DNA of 64,000 nucleotides from Lomentospora prolificans (GCA_029532625.1 JARFXM010000004.1:4588001-4652000), one strand, 5' to 3'; positions 49,552-62,300 are shown, counted from the first letter of the stretch. Notes: generated by a model from the letters alone, not told the origin. Program-made: numbers and translations.

Positions 49552-51587
49552 ATGGTGTTACGGAAACACGAGCTCGAGCTCAAGCTCTATCAAGAAAAAC
49601 AAATGATTCAGAACGGCCTACTAAGGGATGAGAATCCTTTGGACCTGAGCGACGATTTCAACAAGCTGATTGAAGCATGTCGCCGGGGCGATTTGAAAAC
49701 TTGCCAAGAACTCATCTCCGCTGGTGTGAATATCAACGGAAGGGACCGCTTCGATTACACCCCGCTCATTATTGTAAGTTACATACCTGCGAAACACATA
49801 CGTTTATATCTGTACATTATATTGTAGAGGCTTACAAGAGGTTAGGCCAGTCTATGTGGCCATTATGAGCTAGTCGAGTTGCTCTTGGAGTCAGGTATGG
49901 CCGCTCAAGCCCGATATTCAGTGCTCCATCTCATATCTCATGACTAGGTGCTTTGGCGGAGAGGAACACCTTCCAGGGTGAGCGTTGCGTCTATAATGCA
50001 CTCAACAACAAAATCCGAAATCTTTTATTGCAATATGATTTTAGCAAATCCACCGACCCTCTCCAAGCTTGGTCGGCACACTTGAACGCTTTGCTCTCGA
50101 GGGACACCCCAAGGACTTCGGATATCGCAGTTATTTCGAATGGCCAAGCGTTTGGGCTTCACAAGTTCCTTTTATTCTCCCGAAGTCCTTATTTTGAGAG
50201 GAAACTCTCATCTACTCCCGCCACCGAAACTTGGAAGATTCAACCCTCAATCCCTATAGAAGCTTTCAGGATTGTGATACAGTTCCTATACCTTCAAGAA
50301 GTTCCCAGAGATTTATTGGATGCGAACAGTATAAATACGGAAGAAGAAGTCCTCAAAGGTATCGACAAGATAACCAAAGACCTCGAGATCGACACGTTAT
50401 GGGAGACAATCTTAGCGATGAACGACCGGCGCCTAGTCCGACAGCGGTACCAAGATGAAGTTAACAGGGCTCAGGAGCAAATCCAAAAGTTCTTTGACAA
50501 TGCCATATTAGGAAATAAAATGGTGGTCGATCATGAGAACCTTTCCAAGGTCAAGTGGCCGCAGACCAATGCTATATTTGCCGATTGTTTACTTGCCGCG
50601 TATGAGGAGGATCCCGAAGGCGAAGAAGAAGGGAAGAAAGAGAGAGTTGCCTCAGAAGAAACGACTTTCATTCCCGTTGGGCCTACATCGAACGGATCCG
50701 AACAAAAGGTTAAAAAGGCCCGAAAGGCCGTGCTATACCCTGCGCATAAAGCCATGCTCATTCGAAGCCCATACTTCGAAACGATGTTTTCTAGCGAGTT
50801 TCGCGAGGCACAGGAATCGGAACACCTTCACGTCATCACAATAGACTGCGTACCTGAGGTGCTAGAAATCATTCTCGCATTCCTCTACACCGAAAAAGCG
50901 AACTGCCCGCTGGACCTCGGCCTCGACCTTCTGTACGCTGCAGATATGCTGTTCCTTGACAAGCTCAAGACCAAGGCTGCCACGGTCATCAGCACTCTTG
51001 GTAGCGGCAACTCCAACGTTCTAGTCGACCGAACGCACACATCTGAACCCGTCAACGGGGGCTCTGCGCCTGTGGAAGCAGAACCCATCAATATCTATGA
51101 TGTCATCCATGCCGCCTGGGACCTCCGCGTGCAAAGACTGGAAGAGTTTGCTGCGCGGTATCTCGCTTACCGATTGGAAGATTATATCGACGACGACGAG
51201 TTTGCGGATCTGATTCGGCAGAGCGCGGAGCGTATTCAAAAGCGTGAGGAGACGGATACCATTGAGCTACTCGATGATATCCGTTATTACCTATCGGAAC
51301 GTTTCAGGCTACGTTTTGAAGATGCGGGGTTGGAGAATATTATGGATGAACAAGGTGAAATCGACGCCTCACTTGCAGAGTCAATGGCAAATCAGGCGAG
51401 TCTTGCCGGAGGAGAAGGAAGAGAAGCGCCGGAAGCACCACAGGAAGGCGTGCAAGGGGACGACGGTGCGATTCGGACCTTGGATGGGGAGGTGGTGAAG
51501 GACGAGTTCGATTCGGATGCTATAAACTACCAAATCTTACTTAGAAAGATCGATGTTATGCTAGACCGATTGAAGTTGGATGCATAG
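49552..51587 (+). CDS. Ankyrin-repeat and double BTB/POZ protein (ABTB1/Btb3-like, 636 aa)
   Basis: Probably a Cullin-3 ubiquitin ligase substrate adaptor, by analogy with animal ABTB1 and fission yeast Btb3. Exons: 49552-49773, 49846-49894 and 49948-51587; phases fit. Residues about 35-105 hold ankyrin sequence (LIEACRRGDLKTCQELISAG, then CGHYELVELLLESGALAE across two short introns). The first BTB domain begins near residue 145 (SDIAVISNGQAFGLHKFLL, FSRSPYFERKL). An acidic linker (DPEGEEEGKKE) separates it from the second BTB at about 345-440 (PAHKAMLIRSPYFETMFSSE, VLEIILAFLYTEKANCPLDL). A helical BACK-like region and acidic tail follow. Substrates are unknown. It starts divergently from nimA. 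Confidence 0.88.
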
Positions 51588-51825
51588 ATAGATAAAAAGC
51601 AGGCGTGCTGCGTGAGATGGAAATTTCCATCCGCTTTTAAAGCCCTGTATTGACCATCATATGAAGGTTCAAGAACTTCGTTTCTCATGAACCATACTGG
51701 GAGTGAAATCTTTGAATACACGCTTCCTAACTCCGTATCCCCCATTGCCCATGCTATCCCAAAGCGATAATATCCATACCATACAATAAACAACCGCTTC
51801 ACCCCTAGGATCCCGAGAAAGGAGT

Positions 51826-53271
51826 TTATTCAATGTCCACGTCCATTCCCGCTAAGCCCGTGCCGCGGGTGTCAGCTAAGCCCTCATCGTCATCATGTAC
51901 TTCAACCCAATTGCCTTCCGCCTTCTTGCGGTAGAACCGTTCCTCAGCGGCCTCCTTCACATCATTTTCTTCATCGAGCCTTTCCTTTGCTTGGGCCGCT
52001 AGGTTCTTGATCTGCGCGCGTACAGTCCTCGAGAGCATATTATACCACCCATGGTGCGGTTTGCATCGCTTTTTCTCGCACATGCCGCGCACGAGCGAGT
52101 CCTCGTCATTGGAGCCCGTAGGGTCCCCAAGTTTGCCGCTCTTGAAGATTGCTTTGCCCTCTTCCGTCTTGGTGAACGCGACAAATGGGGCCTGCACCGC
52201 AACTGTATCAAGTCTACTGTCGTAACCACATATATCGGATGAGAAGCGTCCTGCGGCAACAGCGGCTTTGTGTCTGTCGTTGGCCATATCTAGTAATTGA
52301 AGCATCTTCTTGCATTGGACAATTTCCTCAGCAAGCATGTAGCGGTCTGAAGCGGAGGCATGGACAAAGAGTTCTTCCTCTTCGCTGAGGTATTTGAGGG
52401 GAATATCTCCGTTGCGGACTTCCTCGTCCGGTTTTCCTGTGAATTGCCTGACTAGACCAGGTTGGCGAATAAACGGATGTTTTGAGAGCTTCCAGGTACC
52501 CGTACTTTCATCAACGCCGCCAAGCGTACTCGACAATAGAGCCATAAAGTCCTCTTGCGTAAGGGTATCTCCGGCTGAAGGAGGAACATCCATCTTCCGC
52601 GGAAGCGACGATACCATTTTTTCCCACCATTGGTGGCCGTGCTCATCTGAACAAAATACGCTCGTATCTTTGACATCGTATATACGAGCGGGCTTTTTAC
52701 ACCCCGCTAAGGAGCACATCTTTTTGTAGCGCGTTACGTAGCGCCTACCATCTGAACAGTTTGGACAGATGAATCTCTCAACCAGCGTCTCCCCGATCTC
52801 CTTGTCGAGGTTAACGCACTCCCCATGGAACCAGTCTTCGCATTTTTCGCAACAGATCATCCACCGATGATCATCCGGCCCCCGGCAGATGCAGTACGGT
52901 CCGTGGTCCGACTCTACTTCAGAATCGGGACCACCACCGGGAGCGGGCGGCCTTCCCTTGGTCGACTCCCCCAAGGTTTTGCCTGCCTTGCTCTTGGCGC
53001 GCTTAGGAGCCTTTTTCACGGTCGATGCGAGACCTTTCTTCTTAGGCATTGTGGTTTTAGAAGCAAGGGATGTCGTACTCTCGGCTGTTTGGTTGTCGAT
53101 CTTGTCCGAGGTAATTGGGGAACGGCCAGGTGCAGATGTGGGAGGAATCCACATGGGTCCCGTGTGGCTGAAATCCGGGCCTTTGATTGCGGTATTCCCG
53201 TCGATGTCTGGGATGACCTCAAACCTGGGCTCATCTTGGCCTTGGTTTGGGGGCAAATCTGTTTGTTCCAT
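51826..53271 (-). CDS. SPP1: COMPASS complex PHD-finger subunit Spp1/Cps40 (481 aa)
   Basis: Subunit of the Set1/COMPASS histone H3K4 methyltransferase, binding H3K4me through its PHD finger. Single exon. A basic region (about 70-105) precedes the PHD finger at 127-172: YCICRGPDDHRWMICCEKC, DWFHGECV and FICPNC supply the Cys4-His-Cys3 ligands. A second zinc motif follows immediately (C186, C191, C207, H211 in MCSLAGC and VFCSDEHG), as in Spp1 and CXXC1 proteins. Further on, CEKKRCKPHHGWYNMLSRTV resembles the conserved C-terminal block of the family. The tail is acidic. Start ATG at 53271 gives a plausible N-terminus and no introns are needed. It converges on the ankyrin-BTB gene, with ends 238 nt apart, and is divergent from sco1. 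Confidence 0.92.
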   Translation of the reverse strand: MEQTDLPPNQGQDEPRFEVIPDIDGNTAIKGPDFSHTGPMWIPPTSAPGRSPITSDKIDNQTAESTTSLASKTTMPKKKGLASTVKKAPKRAKSKAGKTLGESTKGRPPAPGGGPDSEVESDHGPYCICRGPDDHRWMICCEKCEDWFHGECVNLDKEIGETLVERFICPNCSDGRRYVTRYKKMCSLAGCKKPARIYDVKDTSVFCSDEHGHQWWEKMVSSLPRKMDVPPSAGDTLTQEDFMALLSSTLGGVDESTGTWKLSKHPFIRQPGLVRQFTGKPDEEVRNGDIPLKYLSEEEELFVHASASDRYMLAEEIVQCKKMLQLLDMANDRHKAAVAAGRFSSDICGYDSRLDTVAVQAPFVAFTKTEEGKAIFKSGKLGDPTGSNDEDSLVRGMCEKKRCKPHHGWYNMLSRTVRAQIKNLAAQAKERLDEENDVKEAAEERFYRKKAEGNWVEVHDDDEGLADTRGTGLAGMDVDIE

Positions 53272-53785
53272 GCTTGTTCAATGACCCATTTGCGAGGTGT
53301 CGGTTTTCACACGTAGCTCCTTCCACACGGGGTAAGAACAAGTCTCTCTGAGCCAAGGCGAGGAGACCGAGTAGCACTGGAGAGCACGAAGGGGGATGTA
53401 TAAAAAAGAGAGGAAAAAAAAGGACCAAAGAATGGAAGCTTCTAGGGAATGGCGCAGTTTGAAATAGATACCTAATCTGTTGCCTTTTTGTTTCTCCTTT
53501 TCTCACCAGGGATACGGATGTAAAGACTTACTTCGTGATAGGTTCTTGTTTATGAAATGTCAGTCCTCGTTCTGACTTGGAGGAAGGTGAGCTCGGTGAA
53601 GAGGTACCAGTGCATTTAGCCGAGGATTTCCCTCACTAGTGGTTGGAAGGTGGTGGGATGAATTTCTCTAATCGCCTGATGCTGAAATTGAGCCTCGCTC
53701 TCTTCTTACACACCACTTTTGACAAGTTGCCGACATCGAATTTCGATCAATTCGTTGGCAAATAACCTACTGGATTTGTTCAAAG
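53272..53785. promoter_or_regulatory. Divergent promoter region between spp1 and sco1
   Basis: 514 nt separate the start codons of two genes transcribed apart, so both promoters lie here. The spp1 side is pyrimidine-rich on its coding strand. No TATA box or named motif is convincing. Confidence 0.6.
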
Positions 53786-54772
53786 ATGACACGCGCCGTA
53801 GTCGCTAGCTGGAGGACCCTCCAGTTTGCTGCCCGGCAGTCGACCTGCTGCCAGGCGCGAAGCTTCTCGACCAGAACCCTCCGAACTGCCCCAGCTCGCC
53901 CAGTCGCCAATACCAGCCAAGCCCTCCGGCAACAGCTCAGGCAACCCCAGTTTGCGCAAAAGAGGACTTATAAGTCTGTCGAAGAGGCTAAGAGCAGATA
54001 TACTATCGGCGTATGTTGCGGTTTACACTCATCCCCGAATCTAGTAGTCGGAAGTTAACATGCTGCACTCTAGCCTTTCTCCTGGAAAGCCGGCATTCTC
54101 TTCCTTCTCACATGCGGTGGTCTAGTATGGTACTTTGAGTTTGAGAAACAGCGCATGCAGCGCAAGCGCATTGCAGAGGCGAACAAGGGTGCCGGCAAAC
54201 CCCTAGTTGGTGGTCCGTTCGAGCTTCTGGACCAGCACGGGAATAGATTTACCCATGAGGACCTGAAGGGCCGGTATTCCTTGGTAAGTGGGCGACAAAT
54301 TCTAGAGATGTGGTCGAACTTCAATTGACAACCACACTCTTAGGTATATTTTGGGTTTACCCACTGCCCCGACATCTGCCCGGAAGAGCTCGACAAAATG
54401 GCCGAAATGCTCGACCTTGTCTACGAGAAACGCCCCAACTCACTAATACCCGTCTTCGTTACCTGTGATCCTGCCCGCGACGGCCCTAAGGAACTCAAGG
54501 AATACCTTGCCGAGTTTCACCCCAAGTTGGTGGGGTTGACTGGCACTTACGATCAAGTCAAGGCCATGTGTAAGGCTTACAGGGTGTACTTCAGCACGCC
54601 GCCAAACGTGAAGCCGGGTCAAGATTACTTGGTCGACCACAGCGTGTACTTTTATCTTATGGACCCTGATGGCGATTTCGTCGAGGCACTCGGCAGGCAA
54701 CATTCTCCTGCGGCCGCCGCGCAGGTTATTCTCGATCATATGAAGGATTGGAGGGGCCAGAAGAAATTCTAA
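53786..54772 (+). CDS. SCO1: Mitochondrial copper chaperone Sco1 (287 aa)
   Basis: Inner-membrane protein that delivers copper to the CuA site of cytochrome c oxidase subunit 2. Exons: 53786-54010, 54074-54283, 54344-54772; all phase 0. The first about 65 residues are rich in Arg, Ser and Ala with no acidic residues, as in a mitochondrial presequence. One membrane helix lies at about 81-97 (AGILFLLTCGGLVWYF). The thioredoxin-like domain has the copper ligands Cys153 and Cys157 in FGFTHCPDICPEE, and the distal His244 in LVDHSVYF. Length is close to the 295 residues of yeast Sco1. Neighbours have no copper function; it is divergent from spp1. Confidence 0.95.
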
Positions 54773-55621
54773 CGTGTTGGCGGTTGCGTTACATACCTGA
54801 GTGAGGTGTGTCGTGTAAGGGGAAGAACATTTCCACTCCATTTGGCTGTGTGTATACTGTTGTATTGCGCCTGGTATGCTATACATATCTGTACCATATA
54901 TTTAGACATAGACAACGATTCTATTTCCTTTGGCGTTAACCAGCGGAGTAGACTGCCCGGTTTTTGACTGCCCGATACGGATTTGGCTGTAAAACGAAGT
55001 CGTAGATGCCCACATTCCATGTCGCTAAGCTCCAGGCATTCCTAAAAGCTAAAACATTCGTCGCTGCGAGGTCGCAGATGTCCCGGGTACCACTCCTTAG
55101 CTTTTGATTAAAGGATTAGACGTCTCTGATATCGCGTCTACGGTTCCTTAGTCTTGTGAGTAAAGGGTTAGATGTCTTGGGAGGTCTCTTATATTGCCAA
55201 ATGCCTTCAACATGCGTTCAACTACGAGAGACCCGCATAGTTGATTGGTCTAGCTCTTTTGATTCCTGCGGTACGGATAATATTTTCTGAATGTGACTAT
55301 TCTATGAAAAATAGCGTAAAATATGGATTTATTTGTGTGATCGAGGTCTTTCTATATTCAAAAGGGTTATCCACGAGTTTCGGGAGGTTTCCTTCGGCGC
55401 TAGTATAAGGCGCGCTAGTACAAGCTTCCCCCTGTCGCTCACAACGTCATCAGCTTCTGGGCCGAGCTTATTGATCCCCCAAACCTTCCCCAACTGATCA
55501 TCACTTGTAATCTTCCCCCGTTTCCTCAATCTCACCAACTTTGATAACTTCTGTCTTTCCTCCGATTATGGATTTTGGCCCGCCAAAACTGTAGTTTGGA
55601 ACACTTACGAAAGCTTTCAAT
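54773..55621. other. Intergenic region with a degenerate duplicated segment
   Basis: An 849-nt gap between sco1 and the HAD hydrolase gene, AT-rich in the middle. It contains two similar segments of about 32 nt at 55095 and 55146, 51 nt apart. The CT-rich part near 55480-55560 is probably the leader of the downstream gene. No gene is seen. Confidence 0.6.
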
Positions 55622-57186
55622 ATGAGAGCATCCGCTGCTCACGCGTTGTCGCGCGTCCCTGCCCGAGGCCGTGTCATCCGTGGCATCACTACGCCGAGCT
55701 TATCCGCTTATCGAACCGCACCGAAACAACGCCTACCCGTCGAGTCAACGTGGCGATGCCAGCCGAGGGCTCAATGCTTCTCGACCACACTTAGCCGAAG
55801 GTCGCAAACCTCGACGGGCAACCCTTCGAGCATCTTTCCCCTTGGGCACCCGCCCAAGTTCGCTTTTGCCTTCGAGTACGCATCTCCAGTTCACCCCGCA
55901 TCCCCCCCTTACCCTTCTGCAATCATTGTGGAGCGATTCCTTATACTTTCACTTGGGCAAAAACCCACACGATGTCTTCATTGAGACGATAAACTGACCA
56001 TATTCTCGTGATTGTTAGCATCGATGGTGTTCTTCTCCACGTGGCCAAACCGATTCCCGGTGCCGCTGAAACGCTCCAGTTCTTACATGACAACAACATC
56101 CCTTTCATTCTCCTCACGAATGGAGGCGGCAAGCACGAAACCGAACGAGTCGCCGACCTGAGTGCGAAGCTCGGTGTCCAGCTTACGACGGATAACTTTG
56201 TCCAGTCACACACACCCTTCAAAGAACTAGCTGCGGAGGGCAAGAAGCTACGTGAAGGCACGATCCTCGTGACGGGCGCGGATCCCTCGGGATGCCGAGA
56301 AATTGCAGAGAGGCAAGTATAGGTGATTGCCTCCCAGGACCGAAAATTGACGCTTTGCTAATATACTTTACGCTACAGGTACGGTTTTAAGAATGTAGTC
56401 ATCCCCGCCGACATCCTACAAAGCAGCCCCGATATATGGCCTTTCGATCCGTTGATGGAGGAGGTCTATAAAAATACGGCACGGCCATTACCGAAGCCTG
56501 TTTGGGACGGAAAGATGAACCTTGAGGATGCGCTAAAGATAGACGCTATTTTCGTCTTTAATGACCCTCGGGACTGGGCGCTAGACTCTCAGATAATCAT
56601 GGATTTGATGATGTCTGACGGAGGAGTCCTTGGCTCCCTCTCGTACAAGAACGGTAAGGTGACCGAGCCGAATGGAGGCTGGCAGCAGCATGAGCAACCG
56701 GCTCTCTACTTCTCCAACCCAGACATTTTTTGGGCCACTACATACCACCAACCGCGCTTTGGCCAGGGTGCGTTCCAAGCAGCGCTAGCTGGTATCTGGT
56801 CCAAGATTACGGGGGGGCAGATCCTCCAGAGTAAAACCATTGGTAAACCATCCCGGGAAACGTACGAATACGCCGAGCGGGTGCTCAATAGTCATCGGCA
56901 AGAGGTGCTCGTTCGTGGTGGTCATGGAGGAGAGAACCTACCAGACCTCTGCCACGTCTATATGGTTGGAGACAACCCGGCCAGCGATATTCGTGGGGCC
57001 AACGAATTCCGAAGTCCATTGGGAACAAACTGGCAGTCAATTCTTGTTCGGACAGGCGTGTGGCGGCCGCCTCCCGGCGAGACGGTAGGTCCTGTTGAGT
57101 ATGAACCCAAGATCATCGTTAATGATGTTAAGGCGGCTGTCCAATGGGCCATGGAGCAAGAGGGGTTTGGAGGGCATTTGCGTTGA
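55622..57186 (+). CDS. Mitochondrial HAD-superfamily hydrolase, CECR5/YKR070W-like (451 aa)
   Basis: Predicted phosphatase-type HAD hydrolase of unknown substrate; relatives are yeast YKR070W and human HDHD5. Exons: 55622-55875, 56019-56312, 56379-57186. The first 84 residues are basic and Ser/Thr-rich, a likely mitochondrial presequence. Motif I is D85-I-D-G-V, formed across intron 1; motif II is in LLTNGGG (Thr118-Asn119); motif IV is VGDNPASD (Asp381, Asp386). The C-terminus RTGVWRPPPGE followed by VNDVKAAVQWAMEQE fits the family. Intron 1 is 143 nt, longer than usual here. Intron 2 is a GC-AG intron with donor GCAAGT; the alternative GT donor two codons on gives an immediate stop. Confidence 0.9.
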
Positions 57187-59303
57187 TTAGTGTATTTAGC
57201 GATATATTCGGGCTCTCTGGGTGCATTCCCCATACCTCCTTGTATAAGATACCCGAGCTTTAAATAGCAAAGCAAGAGTCAATATTCTCACCTTGACAAT
57301 GATCTCGTGGACACATCCAAAGCTTGGCAAGCCTAATATGTATCTTTCGAAGACGAATTTGCTGTGGCGAAGTGCCCCGTTTTTCGCCACAGTCGTTTGT
57401 TCTTTTTCTTCTTGTTTTTTTATGAGACTTCTTGAATTCATGCAAGAAAAGCCTCAGACGGCTGTGAGGGTAGAAAACCGGGAAGCTCGAGGGGTTCTTC
57501 GGCGTCAGCGATTTCTGCATGCACCTTGATGATCCACCTGTGGGATTCCCAGGACCCTGAGCGGCCTGGGCTGGCGGAAAACCGGATTGTATTTCATGTG
57601 ACTGGTTGGCCCCGAGAGCCAGCGAATCAATTTGATTGCACCATGTTCCGAGGCACACTAGTACTGAGACGTACTGCTCGACCCTTTCAGCCAGCTGTGC
57701 CTGCTGAAAATGGTCACCGACGGAGAACACGTACCGAAGGAGGACAATTGGAGAAAAAGAAAAATAAAGAAAAATAAAAAAAAAATTGAAGAAGCGGATG
57801 CAGCTGCTGAATTAGGGACATTCTCGTTGGCAAAGCAAACAAAGACACCGAGGCAGGGAATGGCATACGTGGGTTATACGGCAGGAAGCGATGGCGATTT
57901 CCAATCGTTTTGAAGACGCCTGTAGAATCAAATTACCCGTCGAGTCCTTCGATATTTGCTCCTCGTTGAATGGTCATACATAGAGAACAATTCAAGTGCC
58001 AATCGATGTGTCTCGGCCCTGATGTTTTAGTGGGAGCGCCCACCGACGTCACCAGCCGACCCCAGCAGCCTGGCCCGCAACCTAACCTGGATCTTGGCTG
58101 GCGTGGGTTTATCCCTTCCGCCACACGAGATCATGGATCTGATCAGGAGCTGGAAGCCACACTGCCTTTTGCTTGCCATCCATGCTGGGTGTGATGAGAA
58201 ATCAGAAAATTTGAGCCAAACAGAGGTCATGATGCCTGCGGTAGCATGTAGGGGGGGCCAACAAGTATTGGCTGAAAGCCTGCATCGCCTATTAATCGCA
58301 CTTGCGAGTGGTTGCTGGCTTTGGCGAAAGCGTTGAAGCGGGAGGGGTGGCCAACCTGGGAAGATATTCGTTTGTGTCTCCCACATGCAAATTAGTGTAC
58401 TCCAGATATTGTGGGCAATCGATCAATTACGACATTGATTGTGTCTTAGCCAGCGCTGCCCCTCGTCCCTTTCACCTCGGGCTCTCACTTCACCTCATGC
58501 TGCACCTTCACCTTCACCACCTTGTTCCTGTCCAAATCACCAGTCACCGTTTCCAAGCTGATAACCACCTTATCCCTCCTCGCATGGTGGAACATGTTCC
58601 GAAATCTCAAGTCCCCAAACCGTCGCACTTGATTTTGGTCACTGCTGGCTTCTCGACTAGAACGATACCCCATAGTATTTCATGCCACCGCCTTCCTAGA
58701 CCGCTCTAGCCCAGTCCATCCCATGCGAACCCATGAACCAACTTCCGCCCGAAACCAAAACTAATATTCATTCTCAAACCCACCGGGCCAATCTCGACGG
58801 CCAGCGGACACATTGGACTCGGCTCCTGGGAACTAGTGCTGTGGCATCTACAGGTACTTTTTACAACCTTAGTCTTGTTTTACTCTTTTTCTCGGCCCCA
58901 TATCCATATTATTACCACTCATCGCCCACAGACCCTAATCGGTCTACAAGCGCCCACCGTTCCTTTCCATTGATACCGGCCAGAGAGTAATGCCCACGCG
59001 ACACTCCGTCGAGCGATAAACCCACGGCCTTCTTCCTAGCCATCATCAAACCCTCTCACCAATCTTCATCCTCCCTTATCCATTCCCAGCACCCTTTCAT
59101 CCCACAACCGGAACATCAGCTGCTGCGCCTGCCGGCTCCCATTTCCCCATTACACACCCCTTTGTCCGACCCCAAGCCCTTCCGCACTTTCTTATCTCCT
59201 CGCTTGGGACTGCCCTTGATTCCGAACAGCCGTTTACCTGCTCGCGCGGGGGCGACCAAAGAGGACAATTTCTTTTTTTGCTAGTTTACAAGGAGATCAC
59301 GCC
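57187..59303. other. 2.1-kb intergenic region, no gene seen
   Basis: 3' flank of the HAD gene followed by the promoter and leader of the choline kinase gene. Around 59000-59280 the plus strand is strongly pyrimidine-rich, typical of a fungal 5' leader. Open frames are short and unrelated to anything recognised. Confidence 0.55.
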
Positions 59304-62300
59304 ATGCCTTCAATTACCCCCAGTGACGGGGCTACTGGGCTGAAGCCTGCCCTTAAAACCTCCACAGACGACGATAATAGTAGCAAGGCGCCCAGTTCTA
59401 ATACTTCTCCTCCCAAAGGTATGTTCACCCCACCGCCCTTCATCCATTCGCCCCCCTCTTACATATGAAAACGGCTTGCTTTCTTTTCCTCTTATCTCAT
59501 TGCTATTTCGCCCCCAATCATGCGGCTTGCAAGACTCGTTTTCAAACACTTGGTGCGCTCCCTCGCTTTTGCTGTCGAGGAGAAAACAACTGGTGAAGCA
59601 TCCCCTAGCTGCGCTGTGCTGGTACATGTATGAATAAGTGTAAAGTCGAGTGACTGCAGGCCCTCGCTGAGCCTGGACATGATTCGAATGTGCTTGCTAT
59701 GTGTCTCGCAGGATTCCGAGAGCCTTCTGGTCCGGATGCGAAGTATTGCTTAGCCCCTGTTCGCCTTACAGTCATCGTCGCTTAGGGGATTATCTCTCCA
59801 ATATGCCGTATCCCGTATATAAAGGAAGGGTGGCTCTGCTGGCTGTTGAGATGAATTAGCCCCTTTAGCTCGGGTCACACGACCACATACTCCTCTTGAT
59901 TAGGCCCCAACTTACAATTTGCTCCTCCAGCAGTACAAATTGCGGACCCAGAACCCGAAGCCACACCACCGGACGAAACTTCTTACAGGAAACAATTCAA
60001 TGCTGGCTTGGGTTCCAAGAGATTGAGCGGTCGAATGCCTCTTCCAACTAGCTCATCAAAGTCGTCCCTTGTGGGCCCATCAAGCATGGAGGACCCGTCC
60101 TCCCGGCAAGGGCAAGGCGATGGCACTCAATCGCCATCTCTTGTTCCGTCTTCCTCCTCAGCGACCCTCAACTCTGTAGCAAATCTGAGTGGCGATTCGA
60201 CAGTGAGCCCAAATCCTGCCTCAACATCCGCCCCTAACATATTGCAATCTGCCTCTCAAGGACGACATAAGCACCACCACGCCGAACTTCTCGTGGCACG
60301 GGTAGGAGATTGGATTGAGCACGAGAGGAAGAAGATTTCCCGGAGAAAGGACGGTGGCCACCCCCTCCGCAACGCCCAGTCGGCGGATGGACAGCCGAAT
60401 GGCGACAGGAAAGAGCCGCCTTCGTACCGTGAGCGGGCTGATTCAATTGACTCGCAGTCGAGCGAGGTGTCCTTCGACCGTCTTCAGAAAATCCTGGAGG
60501 AAGGGGTAGCTGCTATGGGCCTTGCATCGATTCCTTCAATGACCCCTCTGCTGAAGAGACGGTCGTCTGGAAGGTTGCGAAGGGGCCACACAAAGTCACT
60601 CCAACTCCAACGAGTACCTTCTTCCGACACAGACCAACTTGATTCAGAGATCGTCGTGCCCACCTGCGAGGCCGTTTTAGATAACTCAAAGGCGATGAGC
60701 TACAGCGGGGGGAACGCGAGCACAGAAGACTTGTCGGCGTCTTCTCTGAGTAAGCGTGAGAGCAAGGGGCGCCAAGCATGGCTTACGTTTAAGAATGAGG
60801 TGATCCGCCTCGCCCATACCCTTAGACTTAAAGGCTGGAGATCCGTACCTCTCGATGGCGGAGAGAAGATTTCGGTAGAGCGTCTGAGTGGGGCTTTGAC
60901 TAACGCCGTCTACGTGGTATCGCCGCCCAAGGAATCGGATCTGATAGAATTGAGCCCTTCGAATGGGACGTCAACACCCATTGGAAAGAAAGGCCCAAAG
61001 AAACTACTCTTACGTATCTACGGGCCTCATGTTGACCAGCTGATTGACCGCGAGTCTGAGCTAGCGGTTCTTCGTCGTTTAGCGAAGAAAAAGATTGGGC
61101 CCCGGCTGCTTGGCACGTTCACAAACGGTCGATTCGAAGAATACTTCAATGCTTCGCCGCTCAATCCCCGAGACCTACGGGACCCGGAAACCTCTAAACA
61201 GATTGCGAAGCGTATGAGGGAACTCCACGACGGGGTAGAGCTCTTGGAGACGGAGAGGGATAATGGGCCGAATGTATGGCGGAACTGGGACCGCTGGCTC
61301 GACAATGTTGGAAAACGTGCATCTACTCTCGACGCGCTACTTGACTCTGGGGAAGCGACCTCTCGAGGCACCATTGACGGTTGGAGATCGAGGGGTTACG
61401 TCTGCGGAGTCTCATGGCCAAAATTCAAGAGCATCGTAGACAAGTACAGGGAACATGTTGACAAATCCTACGGTGAGGGCAATAATCTATGGGAGCAGCT
61501 GACGTTCGCCCACAACGATGTAAGTCACCTATCATCCGAACCCGTTCCAAAACCATTTGTATTGACGAACATAAGACGCAATATGGAAACATCCTGCGAG
61601 TACGGCCCGACGACCAGAAATCTCCGCTTCTACAGCCGGCCAACAAGCATAAGCAGCTGATCGTCATTGACTTTGAATATGCCGCTGCCAATGTTGTGGG
61701 GCTCGAATTTGCCAATCATTTTACTGAGTGGTGTTACAACTACCACGATACGCTTGCCCCTTTCGCGTGCGATTCGACCAAGTATCCAACGCCGGAGGAG
61801 CAATACCGCTTCATCAAGGCATATGTCGACCATAGGCCTCAGTTCCCACACGCTGGATCTACACCTAGGCTCACGCCCTTAGACACCCCGCAATTGCCAC
61901 ACTCCAACTCCGCAAGTTCCATTGTGGATTTCATGCTTGATGCACGGAGCTCCTCCTATAACAATTGGAGGGAAGAAGAGAAGGCGCGAGAAGAGCAGAG
62001 CGAGAAGAGAGTAAAGGAGCTGCAGGACGAAACCAGGTTGTGGAGACCCGCGAACAGTGCGCAGTGGGTAGCGTGGGGTATCATCCAGGCCAAAATGCCT
62101 AGGGCAGAAGAGGAAGAACAGGACTTTCCAGTTGATGACATAGTTGGAGAAGATCAAGCCAGCGCTCATTCTAACGAAGGAGGTGATGATGACGAGTTTG
62201 ACTATATAGGTTACGCCCAAGAGAGGGCTTATTTCTTCCTGGGAGACTGCGTGCAGATGGGTATCGTGGCGCCAGATGAGCTCCCCGAGAATGTCCGGCA

